From assembly GCF_017676365.1 (NCBI RefSeq), contig NZ_JADKMA010000036.1, positions 1 to 43,232 of the forward strand: DNA of 43,232 bases. The letters are read 5' to 3'. This DNA is from Streptomyces oryzae (lineage in GTDB: Bacteria; Actinomycetota; Actinomycetes; Streptomycetales; Streptomycetaceae). How positions within the stretch are numbered: position 1 is the stretch's first letter; each line of letters opens with the position of its first letter. Positions 1-7,582 of this stretch are shown piece after piece. Made by a program: the position numbers and the translations under genes. The notes beneath the pieces were generated by a model that saw nothing but the letters and a program-made list of their open reading frames with translations, was not told where the DNA came from and did not search any database.

Positions 1-46
1 CTCCCGAGCTCTCCCCCGCCCCACCCTCCGACAAGGAACAGGACCC

Positions 47-1162
47 GTGGCCGCCGACGTATCCGAGCCCGCCGATTCCGCACTCCCCCAGCCTCCCGCA
101 GGCATGCGTGCCGCGGGTCGGCGCCGTGGGGGGCGCCCCCATGGGGGGCGGCCGACGATGAAGGACGTGGCGGCCCGCGCAGGCGTCGGCCTCAAGACCG
201 TCTCCCGCGTCGTCAACGGCGAGGCGGGGGTCTCCACCGACACCGAGCGGCGGGTGCAGGAGGCCATCACCTCGCTGGGCTTCCGGCGCAACGACAGCGC
301 CCGCGTACTGCGCAAGGGCACCACTGCCAGCATCGGCATGGTGCTGGAGGATCTGGCCGACCCGTTCTACTCCCCGCTCAGCCGGGCGGTCGAAGAGGTG
401 GCCAGGGCGCACGGTGCGCTGCTGATCAACGGGTCGAGTGCGGAGGATCCGGAACGGGAGCAGGAGCTGGCGCTGGCGCTGTGTGCCCGCCGCGTCGACG
501 GGCTGGTGATCGTCCCGGCCAGTGAGGACCACCGTTATCTGGCCCCGGAGATCGCCGCCGGGGTGGCCACCGTGTTCGTCGACCGGCCGCCGGGGCGGAT
601 AGCGGCCGACCTGGTGCTCTCCGACAACTTCGAGGGCGCGCGTACCGGTGTCGCACATCTGATCGCGCACGGGCACCGGCGTATCGGGTTCATCGGAGAC
701 CGGCCCGGCATCCACACCGCCAAAGAGCGGCTCCGCGGCTACCGGGCCGCGATGGAGGAGGCCGGTCTGCCGGTGGCCGACTCCTGGGTGGCTCCGGGCA
801 GTACGGACTCCGACCGGGTACGGGCCGACGCGGCCCGGATGCTGGACGGCACCGGCGGCACGGAGCCGGTGACCGCGTTCTTCTCCGGAAACAACCGGGT
901 GACGGTCACCCTGGTGCGGGTGCTGGCGGCGCCCGAGCGGCGGGACCGGCCCGTGGCGCTGGTCGGGTTCGACGACTTCGAGCTCGCCGATCTGCTCTCG
1001 CCGCCGGTCACGGTCGTCGCCCAGGACCCGGCCGACCTCGGCCGCAGCGCAGCCGAGCTGCTGTTCAGGCGGCTGGACGGCGCCGACGACGAGCCCCGTA
1101 CGGTCTCTCGCCCGACGACGCTGATCGCCCGGGGCTCGGGCGAGATCCCGCCGCTCGACTGA
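47..1162 (+). CDS. LacI-family transcriptional regulator
   Basis: A DNA-binding regulator that would respond to a sugar or similar small ligand. The LacI helix-turn-helix begins at residue 38 (MKDVAARAGVGLKTVSRVVNG, about 38-58) and is followed by the hinge helix and a periplasmic-binding-protein-like domain from about residue 90 to the end. The GTG at 47 follows an AAGGA-like site and gives 371 residues with a 37-residue Arg/Gly/Pro-rich extension before the HTH. An ATG at 158 would start exactly at the HTH and is a credible alternative. The target is unknown because the upstream neighbour lies outside the window; the gene downstream is an unrelated MarR regulator. Confidence 0.93.
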   Translation: MAADVSEPADSALPQPPAGMRAAGRRRGGRPHGGRPTMKDVAARAGVGLKTVSRVVNGEAGVSTDTERRVQEAITSLGFRRNDSARVLRKGTTASIGMVLEDLADPFYSPLSRAVEEVARAHGALLINGSSAEDPEREQELALALCARRVDGLVIVPASEDHRYLAPEIAAGVATVFVDRPPGRIAADLVLSDNFEGARTGVAHLIAHGHRRIGFIGDRPGIHTAKERLRGYRAAMEEAGLPVADSWVAPGSTDSDRVRADAARMLDGTGGTEPVTAFFSGNNRVTVTLVRVLAAPERRDRPVALVGFDDFELADLLSPPVTVVAQDPADLGRSAAELLFRRLDGADDEPRTVSRPTTLIARGSGEIPPLD

Positions 1163-1210
1163 CCGGCGGAGCAGTCCCCCTCGACGCCGGCTACCCCAAG
1201 GGGACAGCGC

Positions 1211-1253
1211 AGTCAACTGCCCCCGAGGAGGTGGTCAACTCCCATGCTTAAGT
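1211..1253 (+). promoter_or_regulatory. Direct repeats and candidate -10 box before the MarR gene
   Basis: GTCAACTgCCC and GTCAACTcCC occur as direct repeats about 23 bp apart, followed by TTAAGT (1248-1253), which ends 6 nt before the ATG at 1260. That spacing fits a leaderless transcript, although a GAGGAGG string also lies about 30 nt upstream. The repeats could be an autoregulatory MarR site. This is inference from sequence only. Confidence 0.35.
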
Positions 1254-1259
1254 GGGTTC

Positions 1260-1805
1260 ATGGCTGACGAAATCCCGGAAAAGACCCCTACGAAGGGCCT
1301 TGTGGCAGACCCCGCGGCGGACCCCGCGACAGTGGGTCCCTCGCCCGCGTCCACTGCTCCCACCGCCCCTGACGTGCTCACCACCGCACCCGGTTATCAG
1401 GTGCGACGCCTGTATCAGGCGTATCTCGCGGTGTGGCTGCGCCATGTCGGCCAGACGCTGACCGGACCGCAGTTCGCGGTTCTGACGACGGTACGGGCCA
1501 ATCCCGGCCGCGATCAGAGCTCACTCGCCTCCGCCGTCGCGCTCGACACCTCCACCATGGCGGACCTGGCGCGGCGGCTGGAGAACCGCGGCCTGCTGGA
1601 GCGCAGGACGGCCACCTCGGACGGCCGCCGGAAGCTGTTGTATCTCACCCCGGAGGGCGAACGAGCACTCCATGAAGCAGAGGGCCGGGTACGGGAGTTG
1701 GATGAGAGGCTGCTCGCCCGGTACGGCTCCGGGACCCGCGAACGGCTGCTGCGCGAACTGACCGCCCTCGCCGACGACTGGGAGCGACTGAGCGTCAGCC
1801 CCTAG
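1260..1805 (+). CDS. MarR-family transcriptional regulator
   Basis: A 181-residue winged-helix repressor-type protein. The first 42 residues are a low-complexity Pro/Ala/Thr stretch. The MarR core runs from about residue 45 to 175, with the recognition region LDTSTMADLARRLENRGLLERR and the wing containing DGRRKLLYLT near residues 121-130, typical of the family. The ATG has no close Shine-Dalgarno sequence. It is convergent with the TetR gene that ends at 1886. The ligand and target are not evident; phenolic acids are common for this family but nothing here shows that. Confidence 0.9.
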   Translation: MADEIPEKTPTKGLVADPAADPATVGPSPASTAPTAPDVLTTAPGYQVRRLYQAYLAVWLRHVGQTLTGPQFAVLTTVRANPGRDQSSLASAVALDTSTMADLARRLENRGLLERRTATSDGRRKLLYLTPEGERALHEAEGRVRELDERLLARYGSGTRERLLRELTALADDWERLSVSP

Positions 1806-1810
1806 GCAGC

Positions 1811-1848
1811 GGACGGACCCCGCCTCACAGGACGGACCCGGCCTCGCA
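1811..1848 (+). repeat. 19-bp tandem repeat, two units
   Basis: Two adjacent 19-bp units (1811-1829 and 1830-1848, beginning GGACGGACCC) match at 17 of 19 positions. They fill the gap between the convergent MarR and TetR genes. No strong terminator stem is seen here. Confidence 0.6.
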
Positions 1849-1885
1849 GGGCGGCCGCCGAGAGGGAGGGCGACGACGGCGGGCG

Positions 1886-2536
1886 TCAGTCGGCGGTGGG
1901 CAGGGCTGCCGGGTCCGTGGCGGCTGCGCCCAGCCGGTCACGGATCCCGCGGCGGGCCCGCTGGTAGGGCGTGGCGTCGACGCTGTCGTCACCGTGCAGT
2001 ACCGACTCGGCGTTGCTCGCCTCCAGCAACGCGATGATCTCGAAGGCGAGTTGCGCGACGTCGGTGTCCTCCGCGAGCTCTCCGGCCTGCCGGGCTTCCT
2101 CGAGCGTGCGTTCCACGAACGCGTTCCAGTCGGCGCGCGCCTGGGCGATGCTGTCGTGCACCCGGCCCTCGCGCGCGTCGAACTCGGCGGAGACGGAGGA
2201 GAAGAAGCAGCCGCCGGGGAAGACCCGCTCCCGCGAGTAGGTGAGCCAACTCTCGTACAGGCGCACGACCCGGCGCAGCCCCGCCGGCTCCTCCAGCGCC
2301 GGCCGCACCACATGCGCGGTGTAGATATTCACGGCAGCCCGTACGGTCGCGAGCTGCAGTTCCTCCTTGGAGCCGAAGAGGGTGAAGACACCGCTCTTGC
2401 TCAGCTTGAGCTCGCCTGCGAGGCGGCCCAGTGAGAGGCCGTCGAGCCCCTCAGCTGAGGCGACCCGGGTGGCGCGGTCCAGGACCAGCCGCCGCGTCTG
2501 GTTGCCGCGTTCGACACGTCCGTCCGACCGTTGCAC
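1886..2536 (-). CDS. TetR-family transcriptional regulator
   Basis: A 216-residue TetR/AcrR repressor. The N-terminal HTH occupies about residues 14-60 (RLAGELKLSKSGVFTLFGSKEELQ contains the recognition helix), and the C-terminal ligand domain contains GGCFFSSVSAEFDAREG, a pattern common in a TetR C-terminal subfamily. The GTG start at 2536 follows a GGGAGAAG site. It diverges from the alpha/beta hydrolase gene at 2744, and the gap holds two near-identical GACCG(N2)CGGTC palindromes, so it probably controls itself and the hydrolase. Confidence 0.92.
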   Translation of the reverse strand: MQRSDGRVERGNQTRRLVLDRATRVASAEGLDGLSLGRLAGELKLSKSGVFTLFGSKEELQLATVRAAVNIYTAHVVRPALEEPAGLRRVVRLYESWLTYSRERVFPGGCFFSSVSAEFDAREGRVHDSIAQARADWNAFVERTLEEARQAGELAEDTDVAQLAFEIIALLEASNAESVLHGDDSVDATPYQRARRGIRDRLGAAATDPAALPTAD

Positions 2537-2628
2537 AGCTTCTCCCGCCCCTCTGTCCGGTCCCGTTCCGTCGCGGGCCCGCAGCTCCGCAGGTCTGCCG
2601 GCTCGCAGGTCCGCAGTCTACTCAGTGG

Positions 2629-2685
2629 ACGACCGTTCGGTCATCTGGCAGACTCCAGCAACAAACCGCACGACCGTGCGGTCAT
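2629..2685. promoter_or_regulatory. Paired palindromic operators for the TetR regulator
   Basis: ACGACCGTTCGGTCAT (2629-2644) and ACGACCGTGCGGTCAT (2670-2685) match at 15 of 16 positions and are 41 bp apart. Each contains an inverted repeat GACCG-N2-CGGTC. They sit midway between the divergent TetR and hydrolase starts, which is the usual arrangement for TetR self-control. Binding itself is inferred. Confidence 0.65.
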
Positions 2686-2743
2686 ATTTCTGCCCGGTCG
2701 CACCATCGACGCGGCGCGAGCCGGAACGAAACGGGAGGGCGGC

Positions 2744-3667
2744 ATGCGGACACAGCCGACACGGCAAACAGAGCGAACAGAGCAAACACGGCGAACAGAG
2801 CAAACACGGCGGAATCAGCGCGCCAAGGCCATGCTGGGGGCGACCCTCAACGCCGGAGCGGCAATCTCCCCGGCGTTGGCGGAACGCATGGTGTACGCCG
2901 TCTTCCGGGCGCCCCTCAAGCGGGGCAAGGTGCTGCCGTCCGAGCGCGAGGTACACCTGCGGGCGAAAACCGGCGAACTGGTCTCGGAGGGGCGCCGCGT
3001 GACCACCTACCAGTGGGGCGACGGGGAATGCCCGGTGCTCCTGCTGCACGGCTGGCAGTCCCGCGCCTCCCGCTTCGCCGCGTTCGTGCCCCGGCTGGAG
3101 GCCCTGGGGCTGAGCCCCATCTCGTTCGACGCGCCGGGGCACGGCGACTCCGAAGGGCGTACGACGACGGTTCTGCAGAACGCCGCGATCGCCGCGCGCC
3201 TCCAGGACCGGTTCGGCCCCTTCCACTCAGTCGTCGCGCACTCCTTCGGAGTCCTGTGCGCTTTCGTCGCGCTGCGCGAACAGATCAAGGCCGAGCGGCT
3301 GGTGGCCATCGCGGGCGTGAGCGACTTCGGTTTCCTCGTCGCCCAGTTCGGCCGGATTCTCGGGCTGGACGCCGCTCTCCGCTCCGGGCTGCGGCGCCAG
3401 GTCGAGACGCGGCTGTTCCCGGAGGTCGACAACGTGTGGGAGCGCTTCGACGCGACGCACCGGCCCGGTGACATCGACCTCCCGCTGCTGCTCGTCCACG
3501 ACGAGGGCGACCGGGTGGTGCCGCTCCGGCAGGCGCACCGGCTGCTGTCGGCTCATGACACGCGGGCCGAACTTCTCGTCACCACCGGTCTGGGTCACCG
3601 CCGCATCCTCGACGCGCCGCTGACCGTCGACAGCGCACTCGACTTCCTGGAAAGGAAGGGGAGTTGA
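2744..3667 (+). CDS. Alpha/beta hydrolase
   Basis: A 307-residue alpha/beta-hydrolase-fold enzyme of unknown substrate. VLLLHGW (98-104) is the oxyanion strand, and AHSFG (165-169) is the nucleophile elbow with Ser167, a variant of GxSxG. HDEGDRVVP supplies the acid (Asp256), and GLGHRRIL supplies His285. The ATG at 2744 is chosen because GGGAGGG lies just upstream. The frame stays open further 5', but that part overlaps the regulator and operators. Residues 8-23 are a short Thr/Glu/Gln/Arg repeat from an exact 18-bp DNA duplication. Probably repressed by the divergent TetR. Confidence 0.9.
   Translation: MRTQPTRQTERTEQTRRTEQTRRNQRAKAMLGATLNAGAAISPALAERMVYAVFRAPLKRGKVLPSEREVHLRAKTGELVSEGRRVTTYQWGDGECPVLLLHGWQSRASRFAAFVPRLEALGLSPISFDAPGHGDSEGRTTTVLQNAAIAARLQDRFGPFHSVVAHSFGVLCAFVALREQIKAERLVAIAGVSDFGFLVAQFGRILGLDAALRSGLRRQVETRLFPEVDNVWERFDATHRPGDIDLPLLLVHDEGDRVVPLRQAHRLLSAHDTRAELLVTTGLGHRRILDAPLTVDSALDFLERKGS
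2773..2808 (+). repeat. Exact 18-bp tandem duplication inside the hydrolase gene
   Basis: GCGAACAGAGCAAACACG occurs twice back to back (2773-2790, 2791-2808) and encodes the repeated RTEQTR peptide. The unit is markedly richer in A than the surrounding coding sequence. It looks like a recent in-frame duplication in a dispensable N-terminal tail. Confidence 0.85.
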
Positions 3668-3740
3668 CCGGCGCGGACCTCGGCGCCCGCGCGAAGGAAA
3701 ACCGGTTTCCCGAGGGGAGACCCAGTGGCACGGTCGGACG

Positions 3741-4268
3741 ATGCAGGCATCGCGAGCCGAACTGCTGCGCTGGCAGTTCGATCTGACATGGTCACTTTTC
3801 GAGTACCACTTGGAGCGGCTGGAGCCCGGGGACCTGCTCTGGGAGCCAGGGCCGAACTGCTGGACCGTACGGCGCGGCGCCGACGGCAGCTGGGTGCCCG
3901 ACTTCGCGGAGACGGAGCCCGACCCGGTGCCCGTCCCGACGATGGGGTGGGTGAGCTGGCATCTGGGCTGGTGGTGGAGCGTCGCCCTGGACCATGCGAA
4001 GGGCCGCCCGCCCCGGGAGCGTACCGCCATCGCCTTCCCGGGCGAGGAGGCCGCCACCGTGGCGTGGCTGCGCGGGCTGCGGGACGAGTGGCTGGCGGTG
4101 CTGGAGGGGCTGACCGACACCGAACTCGACGCGACGGCGCCCTTCCCGTGGGAGGGCGACCCGGCACATACAGTCGCGCACATGGTGGCGTGGGTGAACG
4201 CCGAGCTGATGAAGAATGTGACGGAAATCGGTCAACTCCGCCTGCTGCGGGCCTCGTCGGCAGCGTGA
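3741..4268 (+). CDS. DinB-superfamily protein
   Basis: A 175-residue four-helix-bundle protein of the DinB/YfiT type, a fold that often uses a His-rich metal site in thiol-dependent transferases. Supporting motifs are QFDLTWSLFEYHLERL near the N-terminus, the conserved SWHLGWWW block (about residues 71-78), and the final helix TVAHMVAWVNAELMKNVTEIGQLR with a second conserved His. The clear SD-like GAGGGGAGA (3712-3720) is about 20 nt before this ATG and better placed for an out-of-frame GTG at 3725, an oddity discussed separately. It may be cotranscribed with the hydrolase, 73 nt upstream. Substrate unknown. Confidence 0.85.
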   Translation: MQASRAELLRWQFDLTWSLFEYHLERLEPGDLLWEPGPNCWTVRRGADGSWVPDFAETEPDPVPVPTMGWVSWHLGWWWSVALDHAKGRPPRERTAIAFPGEEAATVAWLRGLRDEWLAVLEGLTDTELDATAPFPWEGDPAHTVAHMVAWVNAELMKNVTEIGQLRLLRASSAA

Positions 4269-4289
4269 GCCGGTGTTGAGAAGGTGGAG

Positions 4290-4324
4290 CCGGGCGGCCG
4301 CGCGAGACCTGGGCGGCCGCCCGG
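4290..4324. terminator. Bidirectional hairpin terminator
   Basis: CCGGGCGGCCG (4290-4300) and CGGCCGCCCGG (4314-4324) form a perfect 11-bp stem with a 13-nt loop. It lies between the convergent DinB gene (ends 4268) and the aldolase-like gene (ends 4335). There is no U-run, which is usual in Streptomyces. Confidence 0.7.
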
Positions 4325-4334
4325 GATTTGGGGG

Positions 4335-5612
4335 TCAGCGGCCGGCGAGCCGGTCGAGCGCGGGGCGGTCCAGACCGGAGACCTCCGCCACCTCGGCGGC
4401 GTCGAGCGCGCCGCAGTCGAGGCCGCGCAGCAGATAGCCGCTGAGGGCGCGTGCCGTCGCGGGCTCGTCCATCACATCGCCCTGGGCCTGGCCCATATAG
4501 GCGGCAAGCCGCTCGCCCGCGCGGCGCATGCCCTCGCGGTAGAAGGCGTAGACGGCGGCGTAGCGGGTGGGCAGATGGCCGGGGTGCATGTCCCAGCCCT
4601 GGTAGTAGGCGCGGGCGAGGGAGCGCCGCACGAGGGAGTGGTGCAGCCGCCATGCGTCGTGCACCTGCGCGCGGTCACCGGTGGGGACGATGTTGGTGGA
4701 GCCGTCGGAGAGCCGTACGCCGGTGCCGGCTGCGGCCACCTGCATGACGGCCTTGGCGTGGTCGGCCACCGGGTGGTCCATCGCCTGGTAGGCCGCGGAG
4801 ACCCCGCACGAGGCGCTGTAGTCGAAGGTGCCGTAGTGCAGCGAGGTGGCACGGCCCTCGGCGGCGTCGATCATCCGGGCGACGGTGGCCCGGCCGTCGG
4901 CTCCCAGGATCGACTGCGTCGTCTCGATCTGGATCTCGAATCCGATGCGTCCCACGTCGAGACCGCGTGCCTTCTCGAACTCCTCGCACAGCCGGACCAT
5001 CGCGGTGACCTGCTCGGGGTAGGTCACCTTGGGCAGCGTGAGGACGAGCCCGCCGGGCAGCCCGCCCGCCTCCATGAGGCCGGTGAGGAAGATGTCGAGC
5101 GTCCGGATGCCCCGGTCACGGACGGCCGCCTCCATGCACTTCATGCGGATACCCGCATAGGCGGGTACGGGCCCCTCGGCGCCCTCGGCGAGGGCGGCGG
5201 CGACCAGCTCGGCGGCTCGTGCGGCGGCGGCGTCCTCCTCGGCGTCGGGCCGGACGCCGTAGCCGTCCTCGAAGTCGATCCGCAGGTCCTCGACGGGTTC
5301 GCGGCGCAGCTTTTCCCGGATCCGGGTGTGGACCGGTGCCGCCAGCTCCTGGTCCATGCCGAGGATCCCGGCGAGCGCTTCGGCGTCGGGGGCGTGGGTG
5401 TCGAGCAGCGCCTGCGCGGCCTCGCCCCACTCCCGTACGGTGCCGGGCGTAATGGCGTCGGCCGGTACATAGACGGTGTGCACCGGCTGCCGCATGCCCG
5501 GGTCGCCCGGGTAGCGCCGGGCGAGCTCTGCGTCCACCGGCGCGAGCAGCTGTGCAACCCCCTCCAGTGCGCCGCTCCCCAAGCTGGTACCGACCGTGAC
5601 GCGCTGCGCCAT
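4335..5612 (-). CDS. DUF6986 family aldolase-like protein
   Basis: A 425-residue protein that resembles the HpcH/HpaI and citrate-lyase beta (CitE-like) TIM-barrel enzymes and that I place in DUF6986. LRIDFEDGYGVRPDAEED and RIGFEIQIETTQSILG look like the metal and acid sites of CitE-like lyases. SASCGVSAAYQAMDHP and HSLVRRSLARAYYQGWDMHPGHLPTRY are characteristic of this family. The start at 5612 (MAQRVTV) has AGAGGGAG upstream and is preferred to an ATG 13 codons earlier. Substrate unknown; a 2-oxo-acid or CoA-ester cleavage would fit the fold. An inverted repeat in the leader suggests regulation. Confidence 0.82.
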   Translation of the reverse strand: MAQRVTVGTSLGSGALEGVAQLLAPVDAELARRYPGDPGMRQPVHTVYVPADAITPGTVREWGEAAQALLDTHAPDAEALAGILGMDQELAAPVHTRIREKLRREPVEDLRIDFEDGYGVRPDAEEDAAAARAAELVAAALAEGAEGPVPAYAGIRMKCMEAAVRDRGIRTLDIFLTGLMEAGGLPGGLVLTLPKVTYPEQVTAMVRLCEEFEKARGLDVGRIGFEIQIETTQSILGADGRATVARMIDAAEGRATSLHYGTFDYSASCGVSAAYQAMDHPVADHAKAVMQVAAAGTGVRLSDGSTNIVPTGDRAQVHDAWRLHHSLVRRSLARAYYQGWDMHPGHLPTRYAAVYAFYREGMRRAGERLAAYMGQAQGDVMDEPATARALSGYLLRGLDCGALDAAEVAEVSGLDRPALDRLAGR

Positions 5613-5642
5613 CTGTACTCCCTCTGCCGCTCTCCGAGCAGG

Positions 5643-5657
5643 CATCAACAAAACGTT
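5643..5657 (-). promoter_or_regulatory. Inverted repeat in the leader of the DUF6986 gene
   Basis: TCAAC-AAAAC-GTTGA is a perfect 5-bp inverted repeat with a 5-bp spacer, about 31-45 nt upstream of the start codon at 5612. It is A/T-rich against a GC-rich background. It could be a repressor operator; the protein that binds it is unknown. Confidence 0.4.
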
Positions 5658-5755
5658 GAAGCCAGTGTCGTGACGCTAATGGCGGCCTGACCAGCCAGTC
5701 AAGGGTTGCCCATACGGCCCGCACTCCGGGCCCGCACCCGGGCGGCGAGCGGCCC

Positions 5756-5769
5756 GAAACCACGGTTTC
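5756..5769. promoter_or_regulatory. GAAACC-AC-GGTTTC palindrome
   Basis: A perfect 6-bp inverted repeat with a 2-bp spacer, roughly midway between two divergent genes. Its size and symmetry suit a dimeric regulator. Function not shown by the sequence. Confidence 0.35.
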
Positions 5770-5878
5770 CGGTCGTAGTGGAGCGCCGGGGATCAGGCCA
5801 TCCCGGCCGAACAAGCATGCCGACGAAGGGTGTTGTCGCAGGCGGAGGCCACGGCGAGGCGTTACTTTACGCCACTGA

Positions 5879-5907
5879 TTCAATGCGAAACGTTACCGAA
5901 ACATAAG
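5879..5907 (+). promoter_or_regulatory. Candidate promoter of the SSI-like gene
   Basis: TTCAAT (5879-5884) and CATAAG (5902-5907) are separated by 17 bp in the most A/T-rich part of the gap, about 90 nt before the ATG. The match to a sigma-70-type consensus is modest. Confidence 0.35.
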
Positions 5908-5995
5908 GTGCCGATGTGCTTTATCCCGACGGACTCGGCAAACTCACGGTCGCCGATAGATCCGGCACAAACCTCAAAGCGGAAGGAAGCACACA

Positions 5996-6445
5996 ATGCG
6001 GAAGACCGCACCCTGGCGCACCGTCCTCACCACGGCGGCTGCTGTCACGGGGGCCGTCAGCGCCCTCGCGCTCACGGCAGCACCTGCCCAGGCCGAGCCG
6101 GCGAAGGCCACCTCGCTGTACGCGCCCTCGGCCCTGGTGCTCACCATCGCGGACGGTGAGAGCGCCGCGACCACGGCACCCCAGCGTGCCGTCACGCTCG
6201 ACTGCATGCCCGGGGCGTCCGGCACCCACCCCGCGGCGAAGGAAGCCTGCACCCAGTTGCGGGCCTCGGGCGGGGACTTCGAAGCCCTGGCCAAGGCGGA
6301 CGAGAACACGTACTGCACCAAGGAGTGGCGGCCCGTCGTGGTCACCGCGCAGGGCGTGTGGGACGGCAAGCGCGTGAACTTCGAGCGCGTCTACGCCAAC
6401 AGCTGCATGAAGAGAGCAGGGGGCGCCTCCGTCTTCTCCTTCTGA
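5996..6445 (+). CDS. Subtilisin-inhibitor-like secreted protease inhibitor (SSI family)
   Basis: A 149-residue precursor of a Streptomyces subtilisin inhibitor, secreted as a dimer that blocks serine proteases. Residues 1-33 are a Sec signal peptide ending in AQA. The mature part has the family hallmarks: [16 protein letters not shown], four cysteines (70, 85, 107, 137) for two disulphides, and [17 protein letters not shown] with the terminal SVFSF. The reactive loop reads C-T-K-E-W-R-P, so by alignment with SSI (C-P-M-V-Y-D-P) the P1 residue is Lys109, which predicts inhibition of trypsin-like or plasmin-like proteases. The ribosome site is GGAAGGA. The gene ends before a strong terminator. 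Confidence 0.95.
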   Translation: MRKTAPWRTVLTTAAAVTGAVSALALTAAPAQAEPAKATSLYAPSALVLTIADGESAATTAPQRAVTLDCMPGASGTHPAAKEACTQLRASGGDFEALAKADENTYCTKEWRPVVVTAQGVWDGKRVNFERVYANSCMKRAGGASVFSF

Positions 6446-6477
6446 CAGGGCTACAGGCAACGCCTCTGACAAACGCC

Positions 6478-6512
6478 GGGGCCCCGCACCGGACACACCG
6501 GTGCGGGGCCCC
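6478..6512. terminator. Strong bidirectional terminator
   Basis: GGGGCCCCGCACCGG (6478-6492) and CCGGTGCGGGGCCCC (6498-6512) pair over 15 bp without mismatch around a 5-nt loop. It separates the SSI-like gene from the convergent etfA gene and should stop transcription from both sides. Confidence 0.9.
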
Positions 6513-6538
6513 TCAGACGCCGGAGCTCTCGAAGAGCG

Positions 6539-7501
6539 TCAGCCCTTGCGGGTCTTGATCTCCTCGGTGAGCTGGGGGACGACCTCGAAGAGGTCGCCGA
6601 CCACGCCGTAGTCGACCAGGTCGAAGATCGGGGCCTCGGAGTCCTTGTTGATGGCCACGATCGTCTTCGAGGTCTGCATACCGGCGCGGTGCTGGATGGC
6701 GCCGGAGATGCCGGTGGCGATGTAGAGCTGCGGCGAGACGGTCTTTCCGGTCTGGCCCACCTGGTGCGAGTGCGGGTACCAGCCCGCGTCGACCGCGGCC
6801 CGGGAGGCGCCCACCGCGGCGCCCAGCGAGTCGGCCAGGCCCTCGATCAGCGGGAAGTTCTCGGCGCCGTTGAGGCCACGGCCGCCGGAGACCACGATCG
6901 CGGCCTCGGTCAGCTCGGGGCGGCCCGTGGACTCGCGCGGGGTGCGCGAGGTGACCTTGGTGCCGGTGGCGTTCTCGCCGAAGCTCACCGAGAGCTGCTC
7001 CACCGCACCGGCGGCGGGGGACGCCTCCGGGGTGGCCGAGTTGGGCTTGACGGTGATGACCGGAGTGCCCTTGGTGATCCGGGACTTGGTGGTGAACGCG
7101 GCGGCGAAGACCGACTGCGTGGTCACCGGGCCCTCGTCACCGGCCTCCAGGTCCACCGCGTCGGTGATGATCCCGGAGCCGAGGCGCACCGCGAGGCGCG
7201 CCGCGATCTCCTTGCCCTCGGCGGAGGAGGGGACCAGCACGGCCGCGGGCGATACGGACTCGTAGGCCGCCTGCAGCGCGTCCACCTTGGGGACGACCAG
7301 GTAGTCGGCGAACTCCGGCGCGTCGGCGGCCAGCACCCGGGTGGCGCCGTACTCGCCGAGCGTCTTGGCGGCGTCCTCGGCGTTCGGGCCGAGGTGCACG
7401 GCGACCGGGTCGCCCAGCCGGCGGGCGAGGGTCAGCAGTTCGAGGGTGGGCTTGCGGACGGCGCCGTCCACGTGGTCGACGTAGACAAGGACTTCAGCCA
7501 T
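6539..7501 (-). CDS. etfA: Electron transfer flavoprotein, alpha subunit
   Basis: Alpha subunit (320 residues, normal length) of the FAD-containing heterodimer that takes electrons from acyl-CoA dehydrogenases and passes them to the respiratory chain. The C-terminal FAD domain is clear: VVSGGRGL, then [21 protein letters not shown] and [15 protein letters not shown] with [21 protein letters not shown]. It lies 81 nt downstream of etfB on the same strand and surely shares its transcript. An acyl-CoA dehydrogenase encoded at 21.5-22.7 kb is a likely electron donor. Confidence 0.97.
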   Translation of the reverse strand: MAEVLVYVDHVDGAVRKPTLELLTLARRLGDPVAVHLGPNAEDAAKTLGEYGATRVLAADAPEFADYLVVPKVDALQAAYESVSPAAVLVPSSAEGKEIAARLAVRLGSGIITDAVDLEAGDEGPVTTQSVFAAAFTTKSRITKGTPVITVKPNSATPEASPAAGAVEQLSVSFGENATGTKVTSRTPRESTGRPELTEAAIVVSGGRGLNGAENFPLIEGLADSLGAAVGASRAAVDAGWYPHSHQVGQTGKTVSPQLYIATGISGAIQHRAGMQTSKTIVAINKDSEAPIFDLVDYGVVGDLFEVVPQLTEEIKTRKG

Positions 7502-7582
7502 GGTGCTCTCCTGCGGAAGATCAAAGGGAGGTCGGACGGAAGGTGCGCTGCCGGGTCCAGAGCTCCGGCGCGCCGGGCTGCC

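Larger units (their letters stand above)
5613..5995. other. Intergenic region between the aldolase-like and SSI-like genes
   Basis: No convincing gene is seen in this 383-base gap. It contains the leader inverted repeat of the aldolase-like gene (about 5643-5657), a GAAACC-AC-GGTTTC palindrome (5756-5769) and a candidate promoter for the inhibitor gene (about 5879-5907). Open frames crossing it lack ribosome sites and recognisable protein features. Confidence 0.6.

Noticed and set aside
4284..5690. Long plus-strand open frame opposite the DUF6986 gene
   Set aside because: It has no ribosome site or protein family features and has the Gly/Val/Asp/His-rich composition of an antisense frame in GC-rich DNA. 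The minus-strand gene explains the codon bias.
7502..7582. Separate promoter or small gene between etfB and etfA
   Set aside because: The 81-nt gap holds only a ribosome site for etfA and no frame or palindrome of note.
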